From the NCBI RefSeq assembly GCF_000248055.1, contig NZ_BAFC01000112.1:36804-100803 (forward strand): a stretch of DNA of 64,000 nt, written 5' to 3'. The notes beneath the pieces are model-generated. The model was not told the DNA's origin. It saw only the letters and a list, made by a program, of their open reading frames with translations, and made no database searches. Of the stretch, positions 43,092 to 52,064 are shown piece by piece. A program made the translations under genes and the position numbers. Position 1 is the stretch's first letter; each line of letters begins with the position of its first letter. This stretch comes from Gordonia sputi NBRC 100414 (GTDB taxonomy: Bacteria > Actinomycetota > Actinomycetes > Mycobacteriales > Mycobacteriaceae).

Positions 43092-44849
43092 ATGGTGCGT
43101 GGCGTGGGTCGGGACCACCCGGTGGCAGCAGGACGATCGAGAACCGGGACGAAGTGGCTGGTCCGCGTCACCGCGGCAACGACGCTGTGTTCGGTCTTTG
43201 CCGCCGGCGCTACCGGTAACGGCACAGCAGCGGTGGTGGCAACGCAGGCCGCTCATCAGCAGCAAATCGCGACGCAAGCGGCACAGATCAAGGTAAAGCC
43301 GACAACGCGTCCCGCCGAGACATACGACGAGCGACTCGACCGGATCGGTAAGTCGAAGCGCTCACTGCTGGCAACACCCAAGGAGAACTTGGGCAAGGAA
43401 ACCAGTTGTGTCAGTGCAGAATTCACTTCGCTCTCGGTGGTCTACGACTCGCTGTTCGAGTCGATCCTCCCGTCGCTTCCGCCCCAGCTGCAGCAGAACG
43501 CCTACGCCGCACGCGCCCAGGCGCATCGCGACATGGACCACATGAACGTCTCGACGCTGGCCATCTCCGACAGCCCGCTGGCCCTCGGCGCCGACTCCGA
43601 CGACCCGGCTACCAAATACCGGAGCCCGATCTCTCAGTGGATCGTGGTGCAGCTCTTGAAGGTTCGCGACGGGAAGCAGAACGAGGCCATCCCGGTCAGC
43701 CGCATCACGCTGATGCAGGCCGTGGAAACCGCGTGGCTGTACTTGTTCACGACCGTCGTGGCGCCGGCCAAGGTGCTGTCGCAGATCGCGCCCATCTCGG
43801 GCAGTCCCTTCGACGAGACTCAACTGTCGGCGCTCTCGAACTTCATCACCTGGAAGAGCATCCTGCAGATCGGCGTCTCCGCCAGCGCGCTCGGCGCCCA
43901 GTACACCTACCAGGCGATCGCCAGCTCGATGATCAACCAGTGCGTCGCGCGAGTCACGAAAGAACAGAAAGACGACGCCGGCCGTCCGAGTGAGACCGTT
44001 CGCTACAACATTCCGATCCCGGCGATCGTGCAGGACATCGCCGATCAACTCGCACTCGCCGACAACAAGACCTGTGCGCCCGTCGGTTCACTTCCGCTGT
44101 CGCGCATCGTGACCCGCACCTCCGACTACGCGCAGACGATGGTCACCACCGAGGCGCAGAAGCGCAACATCCGCAACGAGACCAAGCGCATTCTCTCGAC
44201 GATGCGCTCGACCCCGATCCCGCACAACCTGATTCCTGCCGATCCCGCGGACTTCAACACGGCGGAATCGATCGCCTCCTACATCGGCACGATCATTCCC
44301 TACGTCGGCGGCGCACCCCTCGACATCGCGTTGGGCCTCGGACACAACATCGGCCAGGGCGACAACCTCGCGGCGACGGTACCGCTCTCCGACCTCACCG
44401 TCACCAAGGGAATGACCGCCGCGTACTACTCGCTGTACCTCTCGCTGTATCTGTTCAGCACCGCTGGAGGTCTTGTTGAGGGCGAGGTGCTGCCAAAAGG
44501 TCTTCCGCTCACCCCCGTGCGCCTGCTCAACGCGGCTGGCTCGGCAGCCATCACGTACGGACTCGTCAACTACCACAACGTGATCCGCTCGATGTGCCTG
44601 CGCGAGGACGACACCACCGGAACAGGCCTCGGAGCCGAGCAGCACAAGAAGCTGCGCGACGCCAAGGACGGCGCGCGCACCGAGAAGGCCGCCGACGAGA
44701 AGGCGCTCGCACCTGCCGCACCGAGCACGTCGGCGCGGGTACCCGCCGGGGACGATCAACGTCGCACCGCGGCACCGACGACCACGTCGAAGAAGCCAGC
44801 CATCACCCCGGTGCCCGGCCTGCCCTTCACGATTCCGGCTGCCGGCTGA
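43092..44849 (+). CDS. Large secreted protein of unknown function, probably iron-repressed
   Basis: A 585-residue exported protein: basic N-region (VRGVGRDH... RTGTKWLVR), a hydrophobic stretch, cleavage near residues 40-50. The mature body is mostly helical with moderately hydrophobic segments (YIGTIIPYVGGAPLDIALGL and AAYYSLYLSLYLFSTAGGL). Cysteines lie in TSCVS, NQCVA, KTCAP and SMCLR. The last 80 residues are a Lys/Ala/Pro/Thr-rich tail ending FTIPAAG. No known family is recognised. ATG 43092 is chosen with an AAGAGAG signal; ATG 43074 is the alternative. The iron box 90 bp upstream predicts expression in iron starvation. A terminator follows, so it is a single-gene unit. Confidence 0.75.
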   Translation: MVRGVGRDHPVAAGRSRTGTKWLVRVTAATTLCSVFAAGATGNGTAAVVATQAAHQQQIATQAAQIKVKPTTRPAETYDERLDRIGKSKRSLLATPKENLGKETSCVSAEFTSLSVVYDSLFESILPSLPPQLQQNAYAARAQAHRDMDHMNVSTLAISDSPLALGADSDDPATKYRSPISQWIVVQLLKVRDGKQNEAIPVSRITLMQAVETAWLYLFTTVVAPAKVLSQIAPISGSPFDETQLSALSNFITWKSILQIGVSASALGAQYTYQAIASSMINQCVARVTKEQKDDAGRPSETVRYNIPIPAIVQDIADQLALADNKTCAPVGSLPLSRIVTRTSDYAQTMVTTEAQKRNIRNETKRILSTMRSTPIPHNLIPADPADFNTAESIASYIGTIIPYVGGAPLDIALGLGHNIGQGDNLAATVPLSDLTVTKGMTAAYYSLYLSLYLFSTAGGLVEGEVLPKGLPLTPVRLLNAAGSAAITYGLVNYHNVIRSMCLREDDTTGTGLGAEQHKKLRDAKDGARTEKAADEKALAPAAPSTSARVPAGDDQRRTAAPTTTSKKPAITPVPGLPFTIPAAG

Positions 44850-44864
44850 TCCTGGCCTCGTATT

Positions 44865-44907
44865 GTCGCTGATGTTGGTCATGGATTTCCTGACCAACGT
44901 CAGCGGC
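44865..44907 (+). terminator. Terminator after the secreted-protein gene
   Basis: Stem 44865-44881 with 44891-44907 pairs over 17 positions including two G-T pairs, with a 9-nt loop. Confidence 0.7.
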
Positions 44908-44929
44908 AATCCCTCGCGCACGACGTAGG

Positions 44930-47900
44930 GTGGCGCGTGTGCGGTTCGGTGCGCGCAAGCAGAACCCGACCACCTCGCTACGGCGAGGCCCTGGTCCATC
45001 GCATCCTGTCAGCGCACGGCCGCTGGTCGGTCTGACGTCGCCACGACCATGGGTCTACGACCTCACTGTGCGCCCCGATTCCGAAGTGGTTGCCGGACTC
45101 GACGGCTGCGATCTCGTCGGGCGTGTCGTCGGAGAAGACGACGAGCTGACCTACGCCATCCATGCCGTCTTCGACCCTGACGAACACGACGTGCGGAACT
45201 CGTACGCCGCGACGGCCGTAGCTCTCGATCTCCAATTCGACGACGGCCACACACTTTCCGAGAGGGCGGTGCTCGACCAGCACGGCGTCGAACTCGATCC
45301 GCGTAGTCAGTACCTGTCTCGGACTATTGCGGTGGATCAGTGGACTCTGGAGAGAGTGCGACTCACCGGATGCGCGGGTCTGAGGATCGTCGGGGTGGCG
45401 CTTCGGTGTGCGCCGCCACCACGAATCATCAAGAGTCACAAGCAACGTCGGCTCAGGGGATTCGTCGACGACGTGTGTCTGCGTCCGCGCAGCGTGCCGC
45501 CCCCGGAGCGCATTCATCGCGTTCGCATCACACGCGGAACGCACTCCAGTGACCGCTTCTCGCGCGGTAACTGCGCGCCGCTTGTCGCTCCCCCGCACGG
45601 GTCGGTGTTCGGTCTGCCGATGACCGACGCGGGCAATCGAAGATGGCCGTACTCATACCACGAAGCCAACGACGCCGAGAACCGTTCGCACCTCAACGCT
45701 TTCGCGACCTCACACATCCCGAGTCCGTGGATGGGTGATCGTGGTGTGCTCCAATTTTTTCCCAGTACACTTGCCCACCCGGCGCTGGATCGCAGCGATC
45801 GCGCACTCGAGTTCTCGCACCACGACGAATCCGATCGTCCGGACCGCTACGCCGTGCCACTCGGCGGCGGCTCCGCGGCCGGCGGTGTCGACGCCGAACT
45901 CACCGCGGGCACGTGGTCGGTGTGGCTGCGGGTTGGCTTTCCCTCCGATGTCGGGTCACTGATCTTCGATCAGCTCGACGGGCGCGGATCGCTGGTGTTG
46001 TCCGACGCCTCACGGGGTGTGATCACCGGATTCGTCGACGGCCCAGGCGGTTTGGTCGATGTGCCACGCATGTACTTCGCTGCCCGCGTCGATGTTCCCG
46101 TCACGGCAACAAGCCATGCACCCGGTCGTCACGAACGCAGTGCGGTACTCGGCTCGGTCACCCTCGACGTGGCGCAGCGTCGAAGCGCTGTGCTCGCCGT
46201 CGGGACGTCATTCATCGGTGTCGATCAGGCAGCCCGCAACCTCGACTATGACATCTGGCTTGCCGGAGGCGGTTTCGATGCGATCTGGTCACGGAGCCGC
46301 GCCGCCTGGGACGCTGTCCTCGGTCGCCTCGATATTCGTGGCGCAAGCGATGACCAACTCGTCACCGCATACTCCAGTCTTCATCGAGTTCACCTCTACC
46401 CCACCATCGCCCATGAGAACGTCGGAACTCCGGACAACCCACGGTGGGCGTACGCAGACCCCTTCGTTCCGCCTGTCGACGACGGACCGACACTGACAGC
46501 GCGTCCCGTCGTCGACGGCAAGCTCACCGTGACCGACGGCTTCTGGGACTCCTATCGTGCGAGCTGGCCACTACGTACCCTCGTGTGGCCAACGGAGACA
46601 GGAGAATTGGTCGACGGCTTCGTCGAACACTTTCGACGAAGTGGTTGGACGAGCAGATGGTCGGCTCCCGGGCCTGCCGACATCATGACCGGCACGAGCA
46701 GCGACGCCGTATTCGCCGACGCCGCGCTCGCCGACCTACCGGGACTCGACCTCGAGAATGCCTACGACGCCTGCCTCCGCAATGCGACCACCCCGTCGTC
46801 GAATCCCCGTGTTGGCCGAAAGGGAATGTCACGCTCGCTGTTCCGGGGGTTCACCGACACCGACACAGCCGAGGGAATGAGCTGGACCGTCGACGCGGCG
46901 ATCAACGACGCAGCGATCGCCACCTTCTCACGTCTACTCGCACAACGATTCCCCGCGCACCCTCGGAGTGAGGAGTTCCGCGCCAACGCGCTGTGGTTCG
47001 ACGCGCGAGCGGCGTCGTACGCCACCGTCTTCGACGCCGAGACCGGCTTCTTCCGCGGGCGAGAACGCAATGGGGATTTCCGCCCGGTCCGCGACTTCGA
47101 CCCACGCAGGTGGGGCGTCGACTACACCGAAACCAACGCCTGGGGAACCGCATTCACCGCACCGCACGACGGGGCGGGACTTGCGACGCTACACGGAGGA
47201 CGAGCGGCGCTCGAGAAGAAGCTCGACGAGTTCTGCGCGACTCCCGAAACCGGCAGCGCCGACATGCGCGGGTCGTATCCCGTTGTGATCCACGAGATGC
47301 GAGAGGCCCGCGACACCCGCATGGGCATGCTCGCCCTCTCCAACCAACCCGCACACCACATTCCGTTCATGTACGCCCATGCCTCTACGCCGGGCAGCTT
47401 CGCCCACGCGAAGACCCAGTCACTGGTTCGCGATGCCACGCAACGACTGTTTCTCGGATCGGAGATCGGGCAGGGGTACCCGGGCGACGAGGACAACGGC
47501 GAGATGTCGGCGTGGTACCTCTGGGCGGTGACGGGGCTCTATCCGCTGTCGATCGGCTCGGGCGAGTACGTGATCACCGCTCCGACGTTCCCGTGGATCA
47601 GGTGGACGTTGGACAACGGCGCCACACTCACCGTCGACGCTCCTGCGGCGTCGACGACCAATCGCTACATCGAATCCGTGACCATCGACGGGCAGGCGTG
47701 GAACCACATCACCGTGTCTCGGGAACTACTGATGCGGGGCGCAGACATCACCATCGCACTCGGCCCGGCGCCCACGACGTGGGCCGCGGGCACGGTTCCG
47801 GCATCGGCAACTCCACAGGACACGGTTCCCCAGCCACCTCGCGACCTGACGAGTCCGCGGACCGCTCCGACGTGTGCACGCGGCCCAGCAGACGCAACGG

Positions 47901-48250
47901 CCGTCTTCGACGACGATTCGTCGACGCCGCCGCTCCTGCTGCGAGCCGATCACGCAGTCGGCTGGGAGTTCGACGCCCCGACCCTCGTCGACCACTACAC
48001 CGTCACCCCACACTCGGCGGGCGAACTGGGGTGGCTGATCGAGATTCTCGACGACGCCGACGCGTGGATCCGAGTCGACGAACGGAGAGTGTCTTTCCGC
48101 TGGGACCGGCAGACCCGCGTCTTCGCGCTGCCGACGCCGACCGCCACGTCGGAGATCCGACTGCGGACACTCGACGACGTCGAGCTGGCCCAGTTGGAGT
48201 TCTTGCGGTTGACCAGCGGCGGTGCGACTCCTGAGGTCTTGATCAGTTAG
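44930..48250 (+). CDS. GH92-family alpha-mannosidase-like protein
   Basis: An 1106-residue protein of glycoside hydrolase family 92 (calcium-dependent inverting exo-alpha-mannosidases). Family signatures include YADPF, TDGFWDSYRASWPL, YTETNAWGTAF (Glu likely catalytic acid), SNQPAHHIPFMYAHA and the calcium/base motif YPGDEDNGEMSAWYLWA. An N-terminal region of about 200 residues precedes the core and a discoidin-like beta domain (about 940-1090) follows. No signal peptide is visible, so the enzyme may be cytoplasmic, unlike the many exported GH92 enzymes. It might act on imported or internally recycled mannosides such as lipoarabinomannan fragments. The start GTG 44930 is uncertain. Confidence 0.85.
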   Translation: MARVRFGARKQNPTTSLRRGPGPSHPVSARPLVGLTSPRPWVYDLTVRPDSEVVAGLDGCDLVGRVVGEDDELTYAIHAVFDPDEHDVRNSYAATAVALDLQFDDGHTLSERAVLDQHGVELDPRSQYLSRTIAVDQWTLERVRLTGCAGLRIVGVALRCAPPPRIIKSHKQRRLRGFVDDVCLRPRSVPPPERIHRVRITRGTHSSDRFSRGNCAPLVAPPHGSVFGLPMTDAGNRRWPYSYHEANDAENRSHLNAFATSHIPSPWMGDRGVLQFFPSTLAHPALDRSDRALEFSHHDESDRPDRYAVPLGGGSAAGGVDAELTAGTWSVWLRVGFPSDVGSLIFDQLDGRGSLVLSDASRGVITGFVDGPGGLVDVPRMYFAARVDVPVTATSHAPGRHERSAVLGSVTLDVAQRRSAVLAVGTSFIGVDQAARNLDYDIWLAGGGFDAIWSRSRAAWDAVLGRLDIRGASDDQLVTAYSSLHRVHLYPTIAHENVGTPDNPRWAYADPFVPPVDDGPTLTARPVVDGKLTVTDGFWDSYRASWPLRTLVWPTETGELVDGFVEHFRRSGWTSRWSAPGPADIMTGTSSDAVFADAALADLPGLDLENAYDACLRNATTPSSNPRVGRKGMSRSLFRGFTDTDTAEGMSWTVDAAINDAAIATFSRLLAQRFPAHPRSEEFRANALWFDARAASYATVFDAETGFFRGRERNGDFRPVRDFDPRRWGVDYTETNAWGTAFTAPHDGAGLATLHGGRAALEKKLDEFCATPETGSADMRGSYPVVIHEMREARDTRMGMLALSNQPAHHIPFMYAHASTPGSFAHAKTQSLVRDATQRLFLGSEIGQGYPGDEDNGEMSAWYLWAVTGLYPLSIGSGEYVITAPTFPWIRWTLDNGATLTVDAPAASTTNRYIESVTIDGQAWNHITVSRELLMRGADITIALGPAPTTWAAGTVPASATPQDTVPQPPRDLTSPRTAPTCARGPADATAVFDDDSSTPPLLLRADHAVGWEFDAPTLVDHYTVTPHSAGELGWLIEILDDADAWIRVDERRVSFRWDRQTRVFALPTPTATSEIRLRTLDDVELAQLEFLRLTSGGATPEVLIS

Positions 48251-48893
48251 CCGTGGACAGCTTCTTCAACGTTGCGCGGGCCTGTTTACGCACTTCGCTG
48301 TCAGGGTCGTCAACATACTGCTCGATGATCGGCCGCAGTCCCGACGGAAGCGGCCTGTACTGGCGGATGTACTTGATCCCCAGGGCACGCACGCTGGGAT
48401 CGTCGATCTGGTCAACGACGATCTGCAAACCTTCGGGCAGCCCCTGCTTGACGAGCCACTCGAGGATCGCGACCCGACCCGACCCCAGAGACCGATCAGC
48501 ACCGAGCCTCGCCATCTGCTCGTAGTCACTCGGCACAGCAAGGTAACGAAGCGCGTTCCCGATCGCGTACGAATTCACCTCTGGCAGTGGAGGATTCAAG
48601 TAGTACTGCTCCATCAGCAATGGAACAGCTTCCGTACCCATCGCATCGATCGTCGTGAGTGCGCGATATAACCCAGATCGAAAATTCGCAAGATCACGAT
48701 GATCGGTCAATCCTGAGTACTCTTCGACATTCCGCACCCAATCAATCAACATGGGAATCAGCGCCGGATACCGTTCGCTCGTTCTAGTAAGGTCATTCAT
48801 AGTCCGAAAAGGCAAACGACTACGCTTCCCCGCTTTTTTGATGTCCGAGGACAGCGCGGCGTGGGCCGCTATCCACTCAGGTGGTGGCGACAT
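48243..48893 (-). CDS. Helical-repeat (HEAT-like) protein beside a DUF262-HNH gene
   Basis: A 216-residue protein predicted all-helical, with repeats resembling HEAT/armadillo units (VPLLMEQYYLNPPLPEVNSY, ILEWLVKQGLPEGLQIVVDQ, and LRPIIEQYVDDPDSEVRKQA). No catalytic motif is seen. ATG 48893 follows GAGGAA; a longer frame to 49001 would overlap the upstream gene by 14 bp. Its base composition is more AT-rich than the neighbours. It follows the DUF262-HNH gene and overlaps the last 8 bp of the GH92 gene tail to tail. It may be a partner or regulator of the nuclease, which is inference. Confidence 0.65.
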   Translation of the reverse strand: MSPPPEWIAAHAALSSDIKKAGKRSRLPFRTMNDLTRTSERYPALIPMLIDWVRNVEEYSGLTDHRDLANFRSGLYRALTTIDAMGTEAVPLLMEQYYLNPPLPEVNSYAIGNALRYLAVPSDYEQMARLGADRSLGSGRVAILEWLVKQGLPEGLQIVVDQIDDPSVRALGIKYIRQYRPLPSGLRPIIEQYVDDPDSEVRKQARATLKKLSTAN

Positions 48894-48987
48894 GTCATCA
48901 AGTTCCTCGTTGCTCGACGACCGGTCCTTGGTTCCCGATAGCCAAATCTTGCATCTTGATCTGACCCGACCGCGCGAGAACAGCAAG

Positions 48988-50826
48988 CTACTCCGATTCA
49001 TCCGGCAACTCTTCGATTTCGGAAATCTCGAACTGCGTTGAATCCTCCGACGCTCCGTGATCTACATCGCGCGGCACGGCCTTGCCCATCGCATTCTCCA
49101 CAAGGTCACACAATCGGCGCCGACGCTCTGTGAAGTAGGAAGTGAAGTCGTCGGCGCGCAACGATCCAGCTGGAACCAGGTGGGCCTCCACCAGTGCATT
49201 CAGCTTCGACGGGTCGATCTGCGCCTTCTTCTCAATCTGCGCGAGATAGACCGAGGGTGCGGCGCCACCAATTGTGCGATTGGTTACGGCGGAGATCGCA
49301 GTCTTGTTCACGATGCTCTCGCGACGTTCGTCGTCGATCTTGTGATTTTCACACCACTTCTTCGGGAAGATGTGGTGAATGTCGACCGCCAAGTTTGCGT
49401 ACTGCACCTTGTCGAGAGCTTTGTCTTCCATCCAGTCTCGCGCCGAGTTGCCCAGCAGGAGGGCGTAGATACCTTTGTAAGCGGCCGCATTTCGAGTCCG
49501 AAGGGAGTGGAGGCGCGACTCCACGAACGTGGCGTCATTGACGGTATTGGGCACCGGAGCAGTCGAGTCGCCCCGCGCCCAATCCGGTACTTGTTCGAGG
49601 TCGCGCACGAACCGCGTTTCGCTGGCGCCACCGTAGAGCTCTCCGAGAATCCCACACCAAAACCAGCGAACCAACTTCTCACGGGGACCGAGGAGGTCGG
49701 CGTCGTGGCCCATCGCCACTCGAATAGCAGCGAGCGGTACCAGTTGCTTGGGATATGGCAAGAATCTGGTGTCGAAGACGTGCCGGTCCGCCATGAAGTC
49801 CGACGCCCAGATGAATGCTTCGCGGAGCGGACCGACCCATTCCAGGTAGTCGTCGAGCGAGAGTTTCAGGACGTCTTCGCGCTTCGCGGACACTGCGGGC
49901 GGCCTCGGACCGGTGTAAGCGAGATTGCGTTTGCGGGTTGTGAGCAGGGTAACGGCCTGCAGAAAGTCGGTGTTCTCCAAGCCGGCGAGCACGGGATACC
50001 CGGCGAACTTCGCCTGCGTCTCCTTCCAGTCGTCGTTCAGGCGGAAATCTGTGCCGTGAGTTCGGTAGTAGTCGGGGTCGCCCGCAAAGGTGGCGGTCAA
50101 CAACTCGAACACATTGAGCGGGAGCCCGCCGACGTTGACCCGCTCGAAGACCGTCGCCACTGCCCCTTTACTGGTGTCCTTGTCGAGCTCGATCGCCGGG
50201 ATGTTGTACGCGCCGGCTGGTTTGATGATGTTGTTGTTGAACGCCTTCGCAAGCTCGAGATCCTTCAGCTCGAACAGCCACGACATAGCGTCCCCGAAAA
50301 CCAAACTCACCGGAAACAACCCGGCCGCCTGCTGTTTTTCAGGTGTCGACGCGTCGCGGACGATGTCTTTGCCAAAATTCGTCCGCTCGATTCCGTCACC
50401 GGGCAGCGACAACACCGCCTCGTCGATACGATCCTCACCCAGGACGGCGACGTGCATGTCGATGAAGTAGCGGCGATCCATGCGTTTGCCCCGGCTGTCC
50501 ATGGTGTGCACCACGCCATCGCCGGTCAGCGCTTGCGTCAGTGAGGTCAACCGCTGCTGTCCGTCCAACAACAACGACTCTGCGTGCGTACCGATCGGCA
50601 CGTCGGTTCCCTCGATCGGGCGGGGCTTGAAGCGAATCTGGTCGTTGCCGGTATTGAGAAGCATCACCACACCCAACGGGTGACCACGAAGCACGGTCAC
50701 CAGCAGCTGCCGAATTCGTTCGTCCTCCCACTTGTAACCCCGTTGAAAATCGGGCAGCTGAATCTTCCCCGACTCCGCCCACTTCAGAAACTCACTGAGC
50801 TCATACAGCGGCGTCTGGAATCCCAT
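48988..50826 (-). CDS. DUF262-HNH protein, GmrSD-like type IV restriction candidate
   Basis: A 612-residue protein. The N-terminal DUF262 (ParB/sulfiredoxin-like NTPase) domain has IQLPDFQRGYKWEDERIRQL and the signature LLLDGQQRLTSL (residues about 20-110). The C-terminal part (about 470-560) is an HNH/DUF1524-like nuclease with VDIHHIFPKKWCE and NKTAISAVTNRTIGG. This arrangement is that of single-chain GmrSD-type enzymes, several of which cut glucosylated or otherwise modified phage DNA. ATG 50826 follows GGGAGG. It sits directly on the 3' side of tRNA-Leu, a common site for acquired defence genes, and the downstream helical protein may be part of the system. Confidence 0.8.
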   Translation of the reverse strand: MGFQTPLYELSEFLKWAESGKIQLPDFQRGYKWEDERIRQLLVTVLRGHPLGVVMLLNTGNDQIRFKPRPIEGTDVPIGTHAESLLLDGQQRLTSLTQALTGDGVVHTMDSRGKRMDRRYFIDMHVAVLGEDRIDEAVLSLPGDGIERTNFGKDIVRDASTPEKQQAAGLFPVSLVFGDAMSWLFELKDLELAKAFNNNIIKPAGAYNIPAIELDKDTSKGAVATVFERVNVGGLPLNVFELLTATFAGDPDYYRTHGTDFRLNDDWKETQAKFAGYPVLAGLENTDFLQAVTLLTTRKRNLAYTGPRPPAVSAKREDVLKLSLDDYLEWVGPLREAFIWASDFMADRHVFDTRFLPYPKQLVPLAAIRVAMGHDADLLGPREKLVRWFWCGILGELYGGASETRFVRDLEQVPDWARGDSTAPVPNTVNDATFVESRLHSLRTRNAAAYKGIYALLLGNSARDWMEDKALDKVQYANLAVDIHHIFPKKWCENHKIDDERRESIVNKTAISAVTNRTIGGAAPSVYLAQIEKKAQIDPSKLNALVEAHLVPAGSLRADDFTSYFTERRRRLCDLVENAMGKAVPRDVDHGASEDSTQFEISEIEELPDESE

Positions 50827-51038
50827 CAGAATGCCTCCCACTCGTTGTGAAGTCGGATCACGTTGTGCCGAGCTCACGGTCTACGCCAGACCAAGGACAC
50901 GTCACCAGATCGTCCAACTACTACTCGATGACTGATCTCCGCCGCGATGGTATTGGGCAGAACTGACACAGAGGCCCGAACGTGGAGGGTGTGCACGTCC
51001 GTGGCTTGAAGCGCTCAAGCGTTCAACGACCCAGCTGG

Positions 51039-51120
<82 letters not shown>

Positions 51121-51167
51121 GTGCGCGGTCAACAGTACCGGTCGCGCGGCGATACACCCAGGCCAGG

Positions 51168-51173
51168 TACCGT
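51168..51173 (+). promoter_or_regulatory. -10 element for the leaderless LprD-like gene
   Basis: TACCGT ends 7 nt before ATG 51181. Confidence 0.45.
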
Positions 51174-51180
51174 CAAGGGT

Positions 51181-51651
51181 ATGTCTACTACGCGTCGTGG
51201 TGCTCGCAGGCACCGCCCGGCACTGTTGGTGCTGGTGGCGCTCGCCGCTGTCGTGTGCCTCGGCATGGCGTGGTGGCAGTGGGATCGTTTCGAGTCGTCG
51301 GGCGGCACCGGTCAGAACCTGGGTTACGCGCTCCAATGGCCGGCGTTCGCCGTCGCGTTCGTTTGGGCATACCGCCGGTTCGTCGTGCTCGAAGCGGATC
51401 CGGAGGAGGTCGAGAAGCTCAAGCCGAAGGGCGTGACGGAGATCCCCGACGGCATACTTCCCGAGCGGGCAACCACCCCGAGCGCGTCGTCGTTCGCCGC
51501 GAATCCCGCGCGCGACGATTCCACACTCACCGACTACAACCGGTACCTCGCCGAGCTCGCCGCCACAGACCGAGAGCGCACCGAGGCGCACCCGGTCACC
51601 ACGCCCGCGACGACCCGCGAGTCCACACAGACGGAGGAACACCACAGGTGA
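51181..51651 (+). CDS. Membrane protein similar to mycobacterial LprD (Rv1343c)
   Basis: A 156-residue protein with an N-terminal membrane segment, then WWQWDRFESSGGTGQNLGYALQWPAFAVAF, a second membrane segment and a hydrophilic Thr/Pro/Glu-rich tail. It matches the pattern of Rv1343c (LprD), but the Cys of the expected lipobox has Val before it (AVVC), which is not accepted by lipoprotein signal peptidase, so lipidation is doubtful. Function is unknown. The stop overlaps the next start as GTGA. Confidence 0.75.
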   Translation: MSTTRRGARRHRPALLVLVALAAVVCLGMAWWQWDRFESSGGTGQNLGYALQWPAFAVAFVWAYRRFVVLEADPEEVEKLKPKGVTEIPDGILPERATTPSASSFAANPARDDSTLTDYNRYLAELAATDRERTEAHPVTTPATTRESTQTEEHHR

Positions 51652-52019
51652 GCAGCGAGACCCCACAGAGCACCGAAACCGCCCGGTCCACACAGACCGC
51701 CACGCCCGTCGCGAAGGTGAAGAGCGCACTGACTCGCTATCGCGTGCTCGCGTGGATCACCGGTATCTGGCTGCTGCTGTTGGTCGCCGAGCTGATCCTG
51801 CGTTATGGCTTCGGCAATCACGTGTTGGACTTCGTCCCGCCGGTACACGGCTGGATCTACTTCATCTACCTCGTCTGCGCGATCGACCTCGGCATCAAGG
51901 TGCGCTGGTCGGTCGGCAAGATCATCGTGACCGCCATCGCGGGCACCATCCCCTTTCTCTCCTTCTATGTCGAGCACATCCGGTCGAAGGAAGTAAAGGC
52001 GCAGTTCAACCTGACCTAA
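51648..52019 (+). CDS. DUF3817 membrane protein (Rv1342c-like)
   Basis: A 123-residue protein with three predicted membrane helices and the DUF3817 pattern RYRVLAWITGIWLL, PPVHGWIYFIYLVCAIDL and GTIPFLSFYVEHI. GTG 51648 has GGAGGA upstream and overlaps the preceding stop. No activity is known for the family. Together with the LprD-like gene it is the conserved pair Rv1343c-Rv1342c. Confidence 0.85.
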   Translation: MSSETPQSTETARSTQTATPVAKVKSALTRYRVLAWITGIWLLLLVAELILRYGFGNHVLDFVPPVHGWIYFIYLVCAIDLGIKVRWSVGKIIVTAIAGTIPFLSFYVEHIRSKEVKAQFNLT

Positions 52020-52064
52020 GGCACGCGCAGCTCTGCGTTCACGCGAGCGCGGCTGACTGGCGGG

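Noticed and set aside
50877..51038. A copy of the tRNA-Leu 3' end marking the defence locus
   Set aside because: I looked for a partial tRNA-Leu repeat around 48.2-51.0 kb and saw none; acquisition by integrase at this tRNA is therefore not claimed.
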